A stretch of DNA of 64,000 nt from Caenispirillum bisanense (GCF_900230255.1 NZ_OCNJ01000002.1:248001-312000); one strand, 5' to 3'; shown: positions 45,881-53,624, numbered from the stretch's first letter. The notes: generated by a model not told the origin, from the sequence alone. Numbers and translations: made by a program.

Positions 45881-46393
45881 ATGGCCGCGAAACCCGCCCA
45901 GCCCGCTCCCGCTCTCGACGTGCCCCTGTCGGCCGGCGGCCGCTTCGACCTCGCCGAGCAGCGCCCGGAGACCTTCACGGTCGTGGTGTTCTACCGCGGC
46001 CTGCACTGCCCCATCTGCAAGACCTACCTGCAGGAACTGTCCGCCAAGTGGCAGGCCTTCACCGACCGCGGCTGCAAGCTGGTGGCGGTCAGCTGTGACG
46101 ACGCCGACCGCGCCGCCGAAAGCCGCCGCGAGTGGCAGCTGGGCGACCTGCCGGTGGCCTACGGCCTGACCATCGAGGCGGCGCGCGACTGGGGGCTCTT
46201 CATCTCCAAGGCCATCAAGGACGGCGAGCCGGCGCAGTTCTGCGAGCCCGCCCTGTTCCTGGTGCGCCCCGACGGCACGCTCTACATGGCGAGCATCGCC
46301 TCCATGCCCTTCGCCCGTCCGAAGATCGACGAGGTGCTGTCGGCCATTTCCTTCGTGACGGAAAAGGACTACCCGCCGCGCGGGGATGCGTGA
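45881..46393 (+). CDS. thioredoxin-fold peroxiredoxin-like protein
   Basis: A 170-residue AhpC/TSA-type protein. FTVVVFYRGLHCPICKTYLQELS holds the active-site CPIC (Cys at about 46 and 49), and KLVAVSCDDADRAAESRREW follows. Later, LTIEAARDWGLFIS and PALFLVRPDGTLYMASI complete the thioredoxin fold. A Cys-Pro-x-Cys active site at the start of helix 1 rather than the T-x-x-C of AhpC suggests a thiol-disulfide reductase or PRX-like2 activity. The start follows GGAG. Probably in one unit with the TspO-like gene. Confidence 0.82.
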   Translation: MAAKPAQPAPALDVPLSAGGRFDLAEQRPETFTVVVFYRGLHCPICKTYLQELSAKWQAFTDRGCKLVAVSCDDADRAAESRREWQLGDLPVAYGLTIEAARDWGLFISKAIKDGEPAQFCEPALFLVRPDGTLYMASIASMPFARPKIDEVLSAISFVTEKDYPPRGDA

Positions 46394-46416
46394 GGGAGGG
46401 GGCGTTAACCCATCAA

Positions 46417-46538
46417 TTGTCATGGCCGGGCTCGACCCGGCCATCCACGGCGTCACGGTCGGCCGCCCCAGTGACGCCACCCTCCACGGCAGGCGCCGTG
46501 CACGCCGTGGATGCCCGGCTCAAGGCCGGGCATGACAA
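46417..46538. repeat. 122-bp palindromic intergenic repeat (same family as 9.5 and 36.2 kb)
   Basis: Outer arms TTGTCATG (46417-46424) and CATGACAA (46531-46538) enclose two palindromic cores of the CCGGGCTCGACCCGG and CCCGGCTCAAGGCCGGG type and an inner pair ATCCACGGCGT / ACGCCGTGGAT-like (46443-46453 with 46502-46512). It lies between convergent genes with no coding capacity. The remainder of the space, to 46630, is GC-rich and featureless. Confidence 0.75.
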
Positions 46539-46630
46539 GTTGTTGTGGCCGCGTCCGCTACGACACCCGCCAACGGGCGCCGTGAAAGCCACAGGGGAAG
46601 GCGGCGGACCGCCTCCCCCTGCCGGTCCGA

Positions 46631-47542
46631 TCACGCCGCCGAGTTGCGGGCGGCGGCGGCGAGGTCGTGGGTGCGGCCGACCAGGGCGTCGTAGTCCTCG
46701 ATCAGCGCCTTGCACACGTCGCCGGGGGTGAAGGTGTAGTCGCCGATCTGGCGCACCGGGGTCACTTCCGCGGCGGTGCCGGTGAGGAAGCATTCCTGCG
46801 CGTTCGCCATCTCTTCCGGCATGATGACCCGCTCGACCACCGTGTAGCCGCGCTTCTTGGCCAGCTCGATCACCGTGCGGCGGGTGATGCCGTCGAGGAA
46901 GCAGTCGGGCGTCGGGGTGTGGATCTCGCCGTTCATGACGAAGAACACGTTGGCGCCGGTCGCTTCCGCCACCTGGCCGCGCCAGTCGAGCAGCAGGGCA
47001 TCGTCGAAGCCCAGGTTCTCGGCCTTGTGCTTGGACAGGGTGCAGATCATGTAGAGGCCGGCGGCCTTGGACTTCACCGGCGCGGTGCGCGGGTCGGGGC
47101 GGCGCCAGTCGGACAGCATGAGGCGGATGCCGGCGAGGCGGGCTTCCGGCGAGAAGTAGCTCGGCCACGGCCAGCAGGCGATGGCGACGTGGATCTTGGT
47201 CTTCTGCGCCGCGACGCCCATCATCTCGGAGCCGCGCCACGCCACCGGGCGGACGTAGCCGTCGACGATGTTGTTGGCCTGCACGGTTTCCAGCGTCGCG
47301 CGGTCCAGCTCCTCGGCGGTGAAGGGGACGTCGAAGCCCAGTTCCTTGCCCGAGGCGATGAGGCGCTCGGAATGCTCGGTCAGCTTGAACACCTTGCCGC
47401 CGTAGACGCGCTCGCCCTCGAACACGCAGCTGGCGTAATGGAGCGCATGGCTGAGCACGTGCAGCTTGGCGTCGCGCCAATCGACCATCTGGCCGTCGTA
47501 CCAGATCACGCCGTCGCGGTCGTCGAACGAAGGAACCGACAT
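46631..47542 (-). CDS. ilvE: branched-chain amino-acid aminotransferase
   Basis: A 303-residue fold-type IV PLP enzyme for the last step of valine, leucine and isoleucine synthesis. It has YDGQMVDWRDAKLHVLSHALHYASCVFEGERVY, the segment AVACWPW-like IAIACWPWPSYF, and the PLP lysine in PVKSKAAGLYM-type context with KHKAENLGFDDALLLD. ATGANVFFVMNGEIHTPTP and FLTGTAAEVTPVRQIGDYTF complete the phosphate-binding cup. The ATG at 47542 is chosen; ATGs further upstream (47611) lie in the control region. Divergent from the MarR-type gene. Confidence 0.95.
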   Translation of the reverse strand: MSVPSFDDRDGVIWYDGQMVDWRDAKLHVLSHALHYASCVFEGERVYGGKVFKLTEHSERLIASGKELGFDVPFTAEELDRATLETVQANNIVDGYVRPVAWRGSEMMGVAAQKTKIHVAIACWPWPSYFSPEARLAGIRLMLSDWRRPDPRTAPVKSKAAGLYMICTLSKHKAENLGFDDALLLDWRGQVAEATGANVFFVMNGEIHTPTPDCFLDGITRRTVIELAKKRGYTVVERVIMPEEMANAQECFLTGTAAEVTPVRQIGDYTFTPGDVCKALIEDYDALVGRTHDLAAAARNSAA

Positions 47543-47612
47543 CTGTATCCGCCTCTGGATGAGAAAAGTTGCCGAAACTCGGTCTTCCTGGGTAACATCG
47601 TTCCGGTACATA

Positions 47613-47625
47613 AGTCAATATGACT
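47613..47625. promoter_or_regulatory. candidate MarR-type operator between ilvE and the MarR gene
   Basis: AGTCAATATGACT consists of perfect inverted 5-base arms around ATA. It is the only AT-rich symmetric block in the 88-bp divergent region and lies 6 bases before the MarR ATG. Assignment rests on position and symmetry. Confidence 0.45.
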
Positions 47626-47630
47626 GCCCC

Positions 47631-48215
47631 ATGACGGCTGTGGCATACTCGCCCGCGGAAGCCGCCGTCCCCATTCCCACAGCCGAGTCGCCGCGCCCCA
47701 TGTCCGACATCAAATCCGGTGCGAACCTGCTCTTCCTGCGTGAGGAGGAACTGCGCCAGGGCATCGAGCTCCTGTTCTTCGCCTACCGCGACTTCACGGG
47801 CGAGGCCGACGCCATGCTGGCCAAGCACGGCTTCGGCCGGGCGCACCACCGCGTCATCTATTTCGTCGGGCGCCATCCGGGCATGAGCGTCAGCGAGCTG
47901 CTGACCATCCTGAAGATCACCAAGCAGAGCCTGTCGCGGGTGCTGAGCCAACTGGTGGCGGAAGGCTTCATCGTGCAGCGCCAGGGCGTGCGCGACCGCC
48001 GCCAGCGCCTGCTGGAGCTGACGGAGAAGGGCGTCGACCTGGAACGCCAGCTCACGGAACGGCAGCGCCGCCGCATCGCCCGCGCCTACCGCGAGGCCGG
48101 TCCCGGCGCGGTGGAGGGCTTCCGCAAGGTGCTGGCCGGCATGGTGGACGAACCCGACCGCAGCCGCTTCCTGGCCGGCGTGGCGCCGCAGCCGCGGCCG
48201 CGCGGCGGGCGCTGA
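47631..48215 (+). CDS. MarR-family regulator, PetP-like
   Basis: A 194-residue winged-helix regulator. The core (about 45-150) has ELRQGIELLFFAYRDFTGEADAMLAKHGFGRAHHRVIYFVGRHPG in part, the recognition helix ILKITKQSLSRVLSQLVAEGF and the wing VQRQGVRDRRQRLLELTEKG. In Rhodobacter, petP (MarR) and petR (response regulator) are adjacent, and the same order with ilvE is seen here; that is the basis for PetP-like. The ATG at 47631 gives a 23-residue disordered head; the ATG at 47700 is an alternative start without it. Followed by the response regulator after 17 bases. Confidence 0.85.
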   Translation: MTAVAYSPAEAAVPIPTAESPRPMSDIKSGANLLFLREEELRQGIELLFFAYRDFTGEADAMLAKHGFGRAHHRVIYFVGRHPGMSVSELLTILKITKQSLSRVLSQLVAEGFIVQRQGVRDRRQRLLELTEKGVDLERQLTERQRRRIARAYREAGPGAVEGFRKVLAGMVDEPDRSRFLAGVAPQPRPRGGR

Positions 48216-48232
48216 GGGACCGGGCCGCCGCC

Positions 48233-48952
48233 ATGACCGAGGACAGCCCCCACATCCTGGTGGTCGACGACGACGAGCGGCTGCGCAAGCTTCTGCGCAA
48301 GTACCTGTCGGACAACGGCTATCTGGTGTCGGTGGCGGTCGATGCGGCGGAAGCGCGCGGCCAGTTGGCGGCCATGGAATTCGACCTCGTGGTGCTCGAC
48401 GTCATGATGCCGGGCGAGTCGGGGTTCGAGCTGGCGCGCGCTCTGCGGGCCGAGGGGCAGGCGGTGCCCATCCTCATGCTCACCGCCATGGGCGAGACGG
48501 AAGACCGCATCCAGGGGCTGGAGTCGGGGGTCGACGACTACCTCGCCAAGCCCTTCGAGCCGCGCGAGCTGCTGCTGCGCATCGCCTCCATCCTGCGCCG
48601 CGCCGCCGCGCCGCCGTCGACCCCCGCGCCGGCCGCCGTGGCCGACATCGCCGCGCCGCCGCAGTTGCGCTTCGGCGAGATCGTCTACGACCGCAAGCGG
48701 GAGGAGCTTGCGCGCCACGGCGTGCGCATCCACCTGACCACGGCGGAGGCGGCCCTGCTGGGCGTGCTCGCCGAGCGCCCCAACGAGGTGCTGAGCCGCG
48801 ACGACCTCGCCACCGCCACCGGGGCCGGCGGCAACCAGCGCAGCGTCGACGTGCAGGTCACCCGCCTGCGCAAGAAGCTGGAGGACGACGCCCGGCTGCC
48901 CCGCTACCTCCAGACCGTGCGCGGCAAGGGCTACCTGCTGCGGCCGGACTGA
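48233..48952 (+). CDS. OmpR-family response regulator, PetR-like
   Basis: A 239-residue regulator. The receiver domain (1-120) has ILVVDDDERLRKLL (acidic pair), the phosphoacceptor in LVVLDVMMPGESGFE (Asp at about 57), the Thr of MLTAMGE and the Lys of YLAKPFEPRELL. An Ala/Pro linker leads to the winged-helix output domain (about 145-238) ending LRKKLEDDARLPRYLQTVRGKGYLL. In Rhodobacter capsulatus PetR is needed for respiratory and photosynthetic growth; the similarity is by order and length, not tested. Co-transcribed with the MarR and kinase genes. Confidence 0.92.
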   Translation: MTEDSPHILVVDDDERLRKLLRKYLSDNGYLVSVAVDAAEARGQLAAMEFDLVVLDVMMPGESGFELARALRAEGQAVPILMLTAMGETEDRIQGLESGVDDYLAKPFEPRELLLRIASILRRAAAPPSTPAPAAVADIAAPPQLRFGEIVYDRKREELARHGVRIHLTTAEAALLGVLAERPNEVLSRDDLATATGAGGNQRSVDVQVTRLRKKLEDDARLPRYLQTVRGKGYLLRPD

Positions 48953-48965
48953 CGGAGCCGCGTCC

Positions 48966-50384
48966 ATGAAGCTGACCGCCCTGCGCCGCCTGCTGCCCTC
49001 CGCGCCGCCCGCCCGGGACGATGCCGCCGCCGTCGCGCCGTGGCGCCGCTGGCTGCATCCCGGCACGCCGTCGCTGCTCAAGCGGCTGGCGCCGCGCGGG
49101 CTCATGGGGCGGTCGCTGCTCATCATCGTGACGCCGCTGGTCATCACCCAGGTGGTGGCGGCCATCATCTTCTACGACCGCCACTGGGACACCATGCTGC
49201 GCCGCCTGACCGGCGGCATCGCCGGCGAGATCGCCATGATCTCCGACATGCTGCGGCGCGAGCCCGACCCGCTGGAGCGCGAGTGGCTGCTGGCGACGGC
49301 GCACCTGCGCCTCGGCCTCGACGTCTCTCTGAGCCCCGGCGACATCCTGCCCAACGAGCCGCCGGCGGCGGCCGGCGGGCAGATGGCGGAAGCCTTGGCG
49401 CACGCCATGGAAAGCCGGGTGCAGCGGCCCTTCGTCATCGATACCGACAGCATCGACGACCGGGTGGAAATCCGCGTTCAGCTGTCGGACGGCGTGCTGA
49501 CGGTGCTGGCGCCGCGCAAGCGGCTGTTTTCCTCCACCACCTACATCTTCGTCATGTGGATGGTCGGCACCTCCATGCTGCTCATGGGCATCGCCACCAT
49601 CTTCATGCGCAACCAGGTGCGCAGCGTGCGCAAGCTGGCGGCGACGGCCAACAGCTTCGGCAAGGGGCGTGACGTGCCGCGCCTGAAGGAGGAGGGCGCG
49701 CGCGAGGTGCGCCAGGCCAGCCACGCCTTCAACCTCATGCGCGACCGCATCTCCCGCCAGATCGAGCAGCGCACCGAGATGCTGGCCGGCGTCTCCCACG
49801 ACCTGCGCACGCCGCTGACCCGCATGAAGCTGCAGATCGCCATGATGAACGGCGACGACGAGGACATCGCCGCCCTGCGCGAGGACGTCGAGGAAATGGA
49901 GCGCATGCTCGCCGACTACCTCGCCTTCGCGCGCGGCGAGGGCACCGAGTCGACCGAGCCCGCCGATCTGTCCGGCCTGCTGCAGGACGTGGTCGGGCGC
50001 TACCGCCGCGAAGGCTACGCCGTCGACCTGCACCTGGAGGAGGACATCACCCTGCCGCTCAAGCGGCGCGCCATGGAGCGGTCGGTGTCCAACCTCATCG
50101 GCAACGCCTGCCGCTACGGCAGCCACGTGGCGGTGCGCGCCGGCCTGCGGGGGGAGACGGCGGTGCTGCTCATCGACGACGACGGCCCCGGCATCCCCGC
50201 CGACAAGCGCGAGCAGGTGTTCAAGGCCTTCTTCCGCCTGGAAAGCTCGCGCAACCCCAAGACCGGCGGCAGCGGCCTCGGCCTGACCATCGCCCGCGAC
50301 ATCGTGCGCGGCCACGGCGGCGAGATCACGTTGGCCGACAGCCCGCTCGGCGGCCTGCGGGTGGTGGTGGAACTGCCGCTGTAA
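48966..50384 (+). CDS. EnvZ-like membrane histidine kinase
   Basis: A 472-residue sensor. Two membrane segments (about 50-72, SLLIIVTPLVITQVVAAIIFY, and about 193-215, TYIFVMWMVGTSMLLMGIATIF) flank a 120-residue periplasmic domain. A HAMP domain (RSVRKLAATANSFGKGRDV) follows, then the H-box MLAGVSHDLRTPLTRMKLQI (His at about 278), N box (NLIGNACRYG), G1 DDDGPGIP and G2 GGSGLGLTI. It is the cognate partner of the response regulator 13 bases upstream. The periplasmic domain gives no hint of the signal. Confidence 0.93.
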   Translation: MKLTALRRLLPSAPPARDDAAAVAPWRRWLHPGTPSLLKRLAPRGLMGRSLLIIVTPLVITQVVAAIIFYDRHWDTMLRRLTGGIAGEIAMISDMLRREPDPLEREWLLATAHLRLGLDVSLSPGDILPNEPPAAAGGQMAEALAHAMESRVQRPFVIDTDSIDDRVEIRVQLSDGVLTVLAPRKRLFSSTTYIFVMWMVGTSMLLMGIATIFMRNQVRSVRKLAATANSFGKGRDVPRLKEEGAREVRQASHAFNLMRDRISRQIEQRTEMLAGVSHDLRTPLTRMKLQIAMMNGDDEDIAALREDVEEMERMLADYLAFARGEGTESTEPADLSGLLQDVVGRYRREGYAVDLHLEEDITLPLKRRAMERSVSNLIGNACRYGSHVAVRAGLRGETAVLLIDDDGPGIPADKREQVFKAFFRLESSRNPKTGGSGLGLTIARDIVRGHGGEITLADSPLGGLRVVVELPL

Positions 50385-50387
50385 ACT

Positions 50388-50564
50388 GGCCCTCGCCGGG
50401 CGGGTGTTCGCATTAGTTTGGCCCTCGCCGGGCGGGTGCTGGCGCACCCTTGGCCGCTCGCTCAATGCGTTTTTTGGTTTGGCCCTCGCCGGGCGGGTGC
50501 TCGCGCACCCTTGGCCGCTCGCTCAATGCTCGCTTGCACCGGCCCTCGTGCCGAGGGCCGGTGC
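50388..50564. repeat. tandem array of about 60-bp units ending in a perfect 13-bp hairpin
   Basis: The start motif GGCCCTCGCCGGGCGGGTG occurs at 50388, 50420 and 50481, and a variant GGCCCTCGTGCC at 50541. The units starting at 50420 and 50481 are 61 and 60 bp and nearly identical; both include GCGCACCCTTGGCCGCTCG and CTCAATGC. The first unit is cut to 32 bp. The array is closed by a hairpin with 13-bp perfect arms (50536-50548 with 50552-50564, loop TGC). It fills the space between the convergent kinase and DUF4405 genes. Open frames inside it have no support. Confidence 0.8.
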
Positions 50565-50573
50565 GGCTGCGTC

Positions 50574-51092
50574 TTACGGCGTCTCCGTGGGCGAGGTCGC
50601 CAGGAGGGAGGCGACGCCGAAGCCGCCCAGGCCGGCGCGGGTGCCGATGGCGGTCAGCGTCTCCGTCGGGTCGGTGGCGACGATGCCGGCCGCCGCCAGC
50701 TTTTCCACCGCCTGCTCGGGCGTCAGGCCGAGGGCCGGCGCGGCGACGGCGAGCGGGGCGCCGGTGACGGCGCCGATGATGGCGCGCGGGCCGCCGCCGG
50801 TGGTCGTCTCGGCGGTAGCGGCGGTGACGGCGACGGAGGCGATCAGGCTCAGCGCGAAGGCGATCACCGCCGGGCGCCGCCGCAGGTAGCCGGTGAAGGC
50901 CTTCCAGTTGCGCGCCAGGTGCCAAACGGCGATGGCGCCGAACACCACGCTCAGCCATTCGTGGGAAAACCGCACCAGACCGCTGTTCCAGTGCGCCAGC
51001 AGCATGATGCCGGTGACGGTGGAAACGACGAAGGTGACGATGGTCACCGGCGTGACGATGTCGCGGGAAAGGCTCTTTCGTGCGGCGGACAT
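50574..51092 (-). CDS. DUF4405 membrane protein with C-terminal acidic tail
   Basis: A 172-residue protein. Two to three membrane helices (about 12-32, 42-58, 75-95) carry the DUF4405 pattern TVTGIMLLAHWNSGLVRFSHEWLSVVFGAIAVWHLARNWKAFTGYLRR in part. Two conserved His (in LAHWNSG and VRFSHEW) and WHLARNW are spaced as haem or metal ligands would be; this fits the suggestion that DUF4405 proteins are small cytochrome b-like anchors. The last 70 residues are Ala/Gly/Thr-rich with a repeat-like TPEQAVEKLAAAGIVATDPTETL segment. Divergent from a GNAT gene. Confidence 0.82.
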   Translation of the reverse strand: MSAARKSLSRDIVTPVTIVTFVVSTVTGIMLLAHWNSGLVRFSHEWLSVVFGAIAVWHLARNWKAFTGYLRRRPAVIAFALSLIASVAVTAATAETTTGGGPRAIIGAVTGAPLAVAAPALGLTPEQAVEKLAAAGIVATDPTETLTAIGTRAGLGGFGVASLLATSPTETP

Positions 51093-51208
51093 GACTGGCA
51101 GGCTCCTCGGGCTCGCGCGTTGGTGGATGCGGTCAGCCTGCCGCCGCCCGGTAACGGCGCGATGTCGGGCGGCCCGGCCGTCGGTAACACTGTGTAACGA
51201 GGATGCCC

Positions 51209-51679
51209 ATGCACGTCCGCCGCGCCGCCTCCGGCGATCGCCCCTTCATGATGAGCCTGGCCGGCCGCCTCGCCGGCGTCGCCGATTTCCCGTGGCGCAC
51301 GGTGGCGGAACTGGAGTCCTTCCAGCACGCCTTCATGCAGGCGGCCCTCGGCCGGCAGGAAACGGTGGCGCTCATCGTGGAGGCCGCCGACTCGGGCGAG
51401 CGCCTCGGCTTCATCGCGCTCGAGCCGCAGGCGGACCCCATCACCGGCGCCCCCGGCGGCTACGTCTCGCTCCTGGCGGTGACGCAGGCGGCGGAGGGGC
51501 GCGGGGCGGCGCGGGCGCTGGTGGAGGCGGCCGAGGACGTGGCGCGGGCCGCCGGCTGGGCGACGCTCGCCCTCGACGTCTTCGCCACCAACGCCCGCGG
51601 CCGCCGCTTCTACGACTCCGTGGGGTTCCGGGAAGAGGCGGTGCGCCTCGTCCGCCCGCTCACCCGGCCGGCGGACTGA
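51209..51679 (+). CDS. GNAT-family N-acetyltransferase
   Basis: A 156-residue protein with the GNAT fold: VRRAASGDRPFMMSLA (motif C/D), YVSLLAVTQAAEGRGAARALVEAAEDVAR with the acetyl-CoA pyrophosphate loop, here AAEGRGAAR in place of Q-x-x-G-x-G/A, then WATLALDVFATNARGRRFYDSVGFREE. Substrate unknown. Two ATGs are in frame at 51203 and 51209; ACGAGG at 51197-51202 is properly spaced for 51209. Convergent with the VOC gene. Confidence 0.87.
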   Translation: MHVRRAASGDRPFMMSLAGRLAGVADFPWRTVAELESFQHAFMQAALGRQETVALIVEAADSGERLGFIALEPQADPITGAPGGYVSLLAVTQAAEGRGAARALVEAAEDVARAAGWATLALDVFATNARGRRFYDSVGFREEAVRLVRPLTRPAD

Positions 51680-51691
51680 GGCGCGAGGCCG

Positions 51692-52126
51692 TCACACGCC
51701 GAAGGTGACGCGGCCGTCGGCGGCGATGGGCCAGGCCGGGTTCCAGGCGATTTCCCAGGCGTGGTCGTCGGGGTCGGCGACATAGGCACGCAAGCCGCCG
51801 TGCGGCGGGGCCGAGGCCGGCGTCAGCAGGCGTCCGCCGTGGGCCAGCAGTCGGTCGACGGCGGGCTGCACGTCCGCCGCCGTCGGCACGTTGTGGGCCA
51901 GGGCGAAGCCGCCGCTCGGCCGCGGTGCCGGGCGGCCGCTGTCGGCGGCCAGGGCTTCGGCCAGCCACAGGCCGAGCACGAAGCCGTTCATCTGGAAGAA
52001 GACGATCTCCGGCGTTTCGAACACCGGCTGCCAGCCGAAGCCCTCGACATAGAAGGGCCGCGACCGCGCCGGATCGGCGACGGCGAGGGTCACGACGGAC
52101 ATCTGTTGCTGCATCTGCATGGTCAT
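51692..52126 (-). CDS. VOC-family (glyoxalase/bleomycin-resistance fold) protein
   Basis: A 144-residue protein with paired beta-alpha-beta-beta-beta modules: VVTLAVADPARSRPFYVEGFGWQPVF and later PPHGGLRAYVADPDDHAWEIAWNPAWP. The metal-ligand positions of glyoxalases are only partly kept (Glu in HAWEIAWNP). The family covers many small-molecule enzymes and binding proteins, so the role is open. The ATG at 52126 follows AAGGGATTGCCAG. A strong hairpin precedes it. Confidence 0.85.
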   Translation of the reverse strand: MTMQMQQQMSVVTLAVADPARSRPFYVEGFGWQPVFETPEIVFFQMNGFVLGLWLAEALAADSGRPAPRPSGGFALAHNVPTAADVQPAVDRLLAHGGRLLTPASAPPHGGLRAYVADPDDHAWEIAWNPAWPIAADGRVTFGV

Positions 52127-52305
52127 CTGGCAATCCCTTGGCTGTCGCCGGCGCACCCTGCGCCGGCGTCTGGGCCGGGGGACTTGGCGCTGCGCGCCAG
52201 CCAGAACTCCTTCGGAGCGACCGGGCTAACCAAACCGGTCCGCCTTTTTCGACATCCCATGGTGGCGCCGGCACGGCGGTCGGTCAAGCCGCCGGCGGGA
52301 CGGCG
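52127..52305. other. leader of the VOC gene with a perfect 10-bp hairpin
   Basis: In this 179-bp space the block CGCCGGCGCA (52146-52155) and TGCGCCGGCG (52159-52168) forms a perfect stem with a 3-nt loop, ending about eight bases before the VOC ribosome site read on the minus strand. Two smaller hairpins (CTCC-GAA-GGAG type near 52210) lie further upstream. It could be a structured leader or a terminator of the upstream gene; no T tract is visible. Confidence 0.4.
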
Positions 52306-52899
52306 CTACAGCGGCTGCTGCAGGGCGGTGATGATGCGGTCGGTGTAGGGGCTGACGGCCTGCACGTCTTCCTTGGGCGCCTGGGCGAACAGGCTGACGG
52401 CCAGCAGCAGGCCCTTCAGCATGGTGCGGTCCTCGGGCGCGATGTCGGGGTTGGTCTCCAGTTCGCGCTCGGCGGCTTCGATGGGGTTGTTGCGGCCGTC
52501 GCGGTTCATGGCGAGCACGCCGAGCGCCTTGGTCACCCGATTGGCGACGCCGGCCCAATCCTCCGGCCCCTGAAAGCCGTGGCGGCCGACGGTGGTGTCG
52601 AGGTCGTCGTAGGCGGCGGTGCCGCGCAGGCCGTCGATCAGCCGGGCGAAGGGATTGCCGGCCAGCGCGCCGCCCTTCAGCACCGTCGGCGCCACCTCGC
52701 GCGCCTGATCCTGGTAGGTCTCCGTCCATTTCCGGATGGCCGGGATGGTGTCGATGAAGGCCTCGATGGTGGGCGCGTTGAGGGGCACGGCCGCCTGTTC
52801 CTGCGCGGCGGCGGCCGGGGCCGGCGCGGTGGCGACGACGGTGGCGGGCACGGCGGCCGCCAGGGCGGCGAAGGCGAGCGCGGCGGTCAGGCGGGGCAT
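52306..52899 (-). CDS. secreted protein of unknown function, paralogue A of a tandem pair
   Basis: A 197-residue protein with a signal peptide (AALAFAALAAAVPATVVATA, cleavage near AAAAQ). The mature part is helical: TIEAFIDTIPAIRKWTETYQ, AYDDLDTTVGRHGFQGPEDWAG and NRVTKALGVLAMNRDG. It aligns through almost its whole mature length with the neighbouring gene product (52968-53624), sharing AFI-x2-x-P-x2-x-W, AYD-L-x2-TV-x2-HGF and WAG-x-A-x-RV-x-AL. The family is unknown to me beyond hypothetical proteins of Rhodospirillales. Gene order and 68-base spacing suggest a two-gene operon. Confidence 0.75.
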   Translation of the reverse strand: MPRLTAALAFAALAAAVPATVVATAPAPAAAAQEQAAVPLNAPTIEAFIDTIPAIRKWTETYQDQAREVAPTVLKGGALAGNPFARLIDGLRGTAAYDDLDTTVGRHGFQGPEDWAGVANRVTKALGVLAMNRDGRNNPIEAAERELETNPDIAPEDRTMLKGLLLAVSLFAQAPKEDVQAVSPYTDRIITALQQPL

Positions 52900-52967
52900 G
52901 GGCGGTCCTTCTCGGATGACGGGGCGGTCATCCTGAGGAACGCGTGTGGCGGGATGAAGGCGGCAGT

Positions 52968-53624
52968 TCAGTCGGCTGCCGGGGCCTCGGGCGGCCCGCC
53001 GTCGACGCCGCCCAGCGCTTCCGCCAGCTGCTCGGCGAAGGGCTGCACGGCCGTCACGTCGCCTTCCGGAGCCGTGCGCATGGCCGTCGCCATGCCGATG
53101 GAGGAGACGATCTGCTCCTTCTCCTGTGCCGAGATGGCGGGGTTGTTGAGCACCTGCCGGCGGGTCTGGTCCAACTGGTCCGGCGTTGGGCCGGAGGCTT
53201 CCATCTGCAGCGCGGCGAGCGCCCGCATCACCCGGTCGGCGGTGCCGGCCCATTGCTCGGCGTCGGTGAAGCCGTGGGCGCGCACCGTGTCGGTCAGCTC
53301 GTCATAGGCGTCGCTGTCCTGGATCTCGGCGAGGCCGACGGCGAAGGGGGTGGCCGCCAGGGTCTCGGCGTCGAATCGCCGCTCGGTCAGTTCGCGCGTG
53401 GGGGCGTCCTGGCGCATGGCCCAGCGCTGCACCTCCGGCACGGACTTGATGAAGGCCTGGATGTCGCCGGGGCGCAGCGGCTCGGGCGGTTGCAGCTTGT
53501 CGGAGTCCGCCGCCGGGTCGACCGCGCCGGGCGGCTCGGCCTGCTGCGCCAGGGCGGGAGCGGTCGCCAGGGCGGCGGCCAGCGGCAGGACGACGGCGGC
53601 GAGGGCCAGCGAGGGGCGCGGCAT
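52968..53624 (-). CDS. secreted protein of unknown function, paralogue B of a tandem pair
   Basis: A 218-residue protein with a signal peptide (LALAAVVLPLAAALATAPALAQ, cleavage after ALA). An acidic Pro-rich linker leads to a helical domain: DIQAFIKSVPEVQRWAMRQ, AYDELTDTVRAHGFTDAEQWAG, DRVMRALAALQMEASG. It is a clear paralogue of the downstream gene product. The ATG at 53624 is chosen because it begins the signal peptide; a longer frame from 53807 would run through the EmrA promoter region. A sequence-specific function is not inferable. The two proteins may form a hetero-oligomer or be a recent duplication. Confidence 0.77.
   Translation of the reverse strand: MPRPSLALAAVVLPLAAALATAPALAQQAEPPGAVDPAADSDKLQPPEPLRPGDIQAFIKSVPEVQRWAMRQDAPTRELTERRFDAETLAATPFAVGLAEIQDSDAYDELTDTVRAHGFTDAEQWAGTADRVMRALAALQMEASGPTPDQLDQTRRQVLNNPAISAQEKEQIVSSIGMATAMRTAPEGDVTAVQPFAEQLAEALGGVDGGPPEAPAAD

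Noticed and set aside
50388-50564. The tandem repeats as a CRISPR array
   Set aside because: Units are about 60 bp, repeated as a whole without unique spacers, and no cas genes are nearby.
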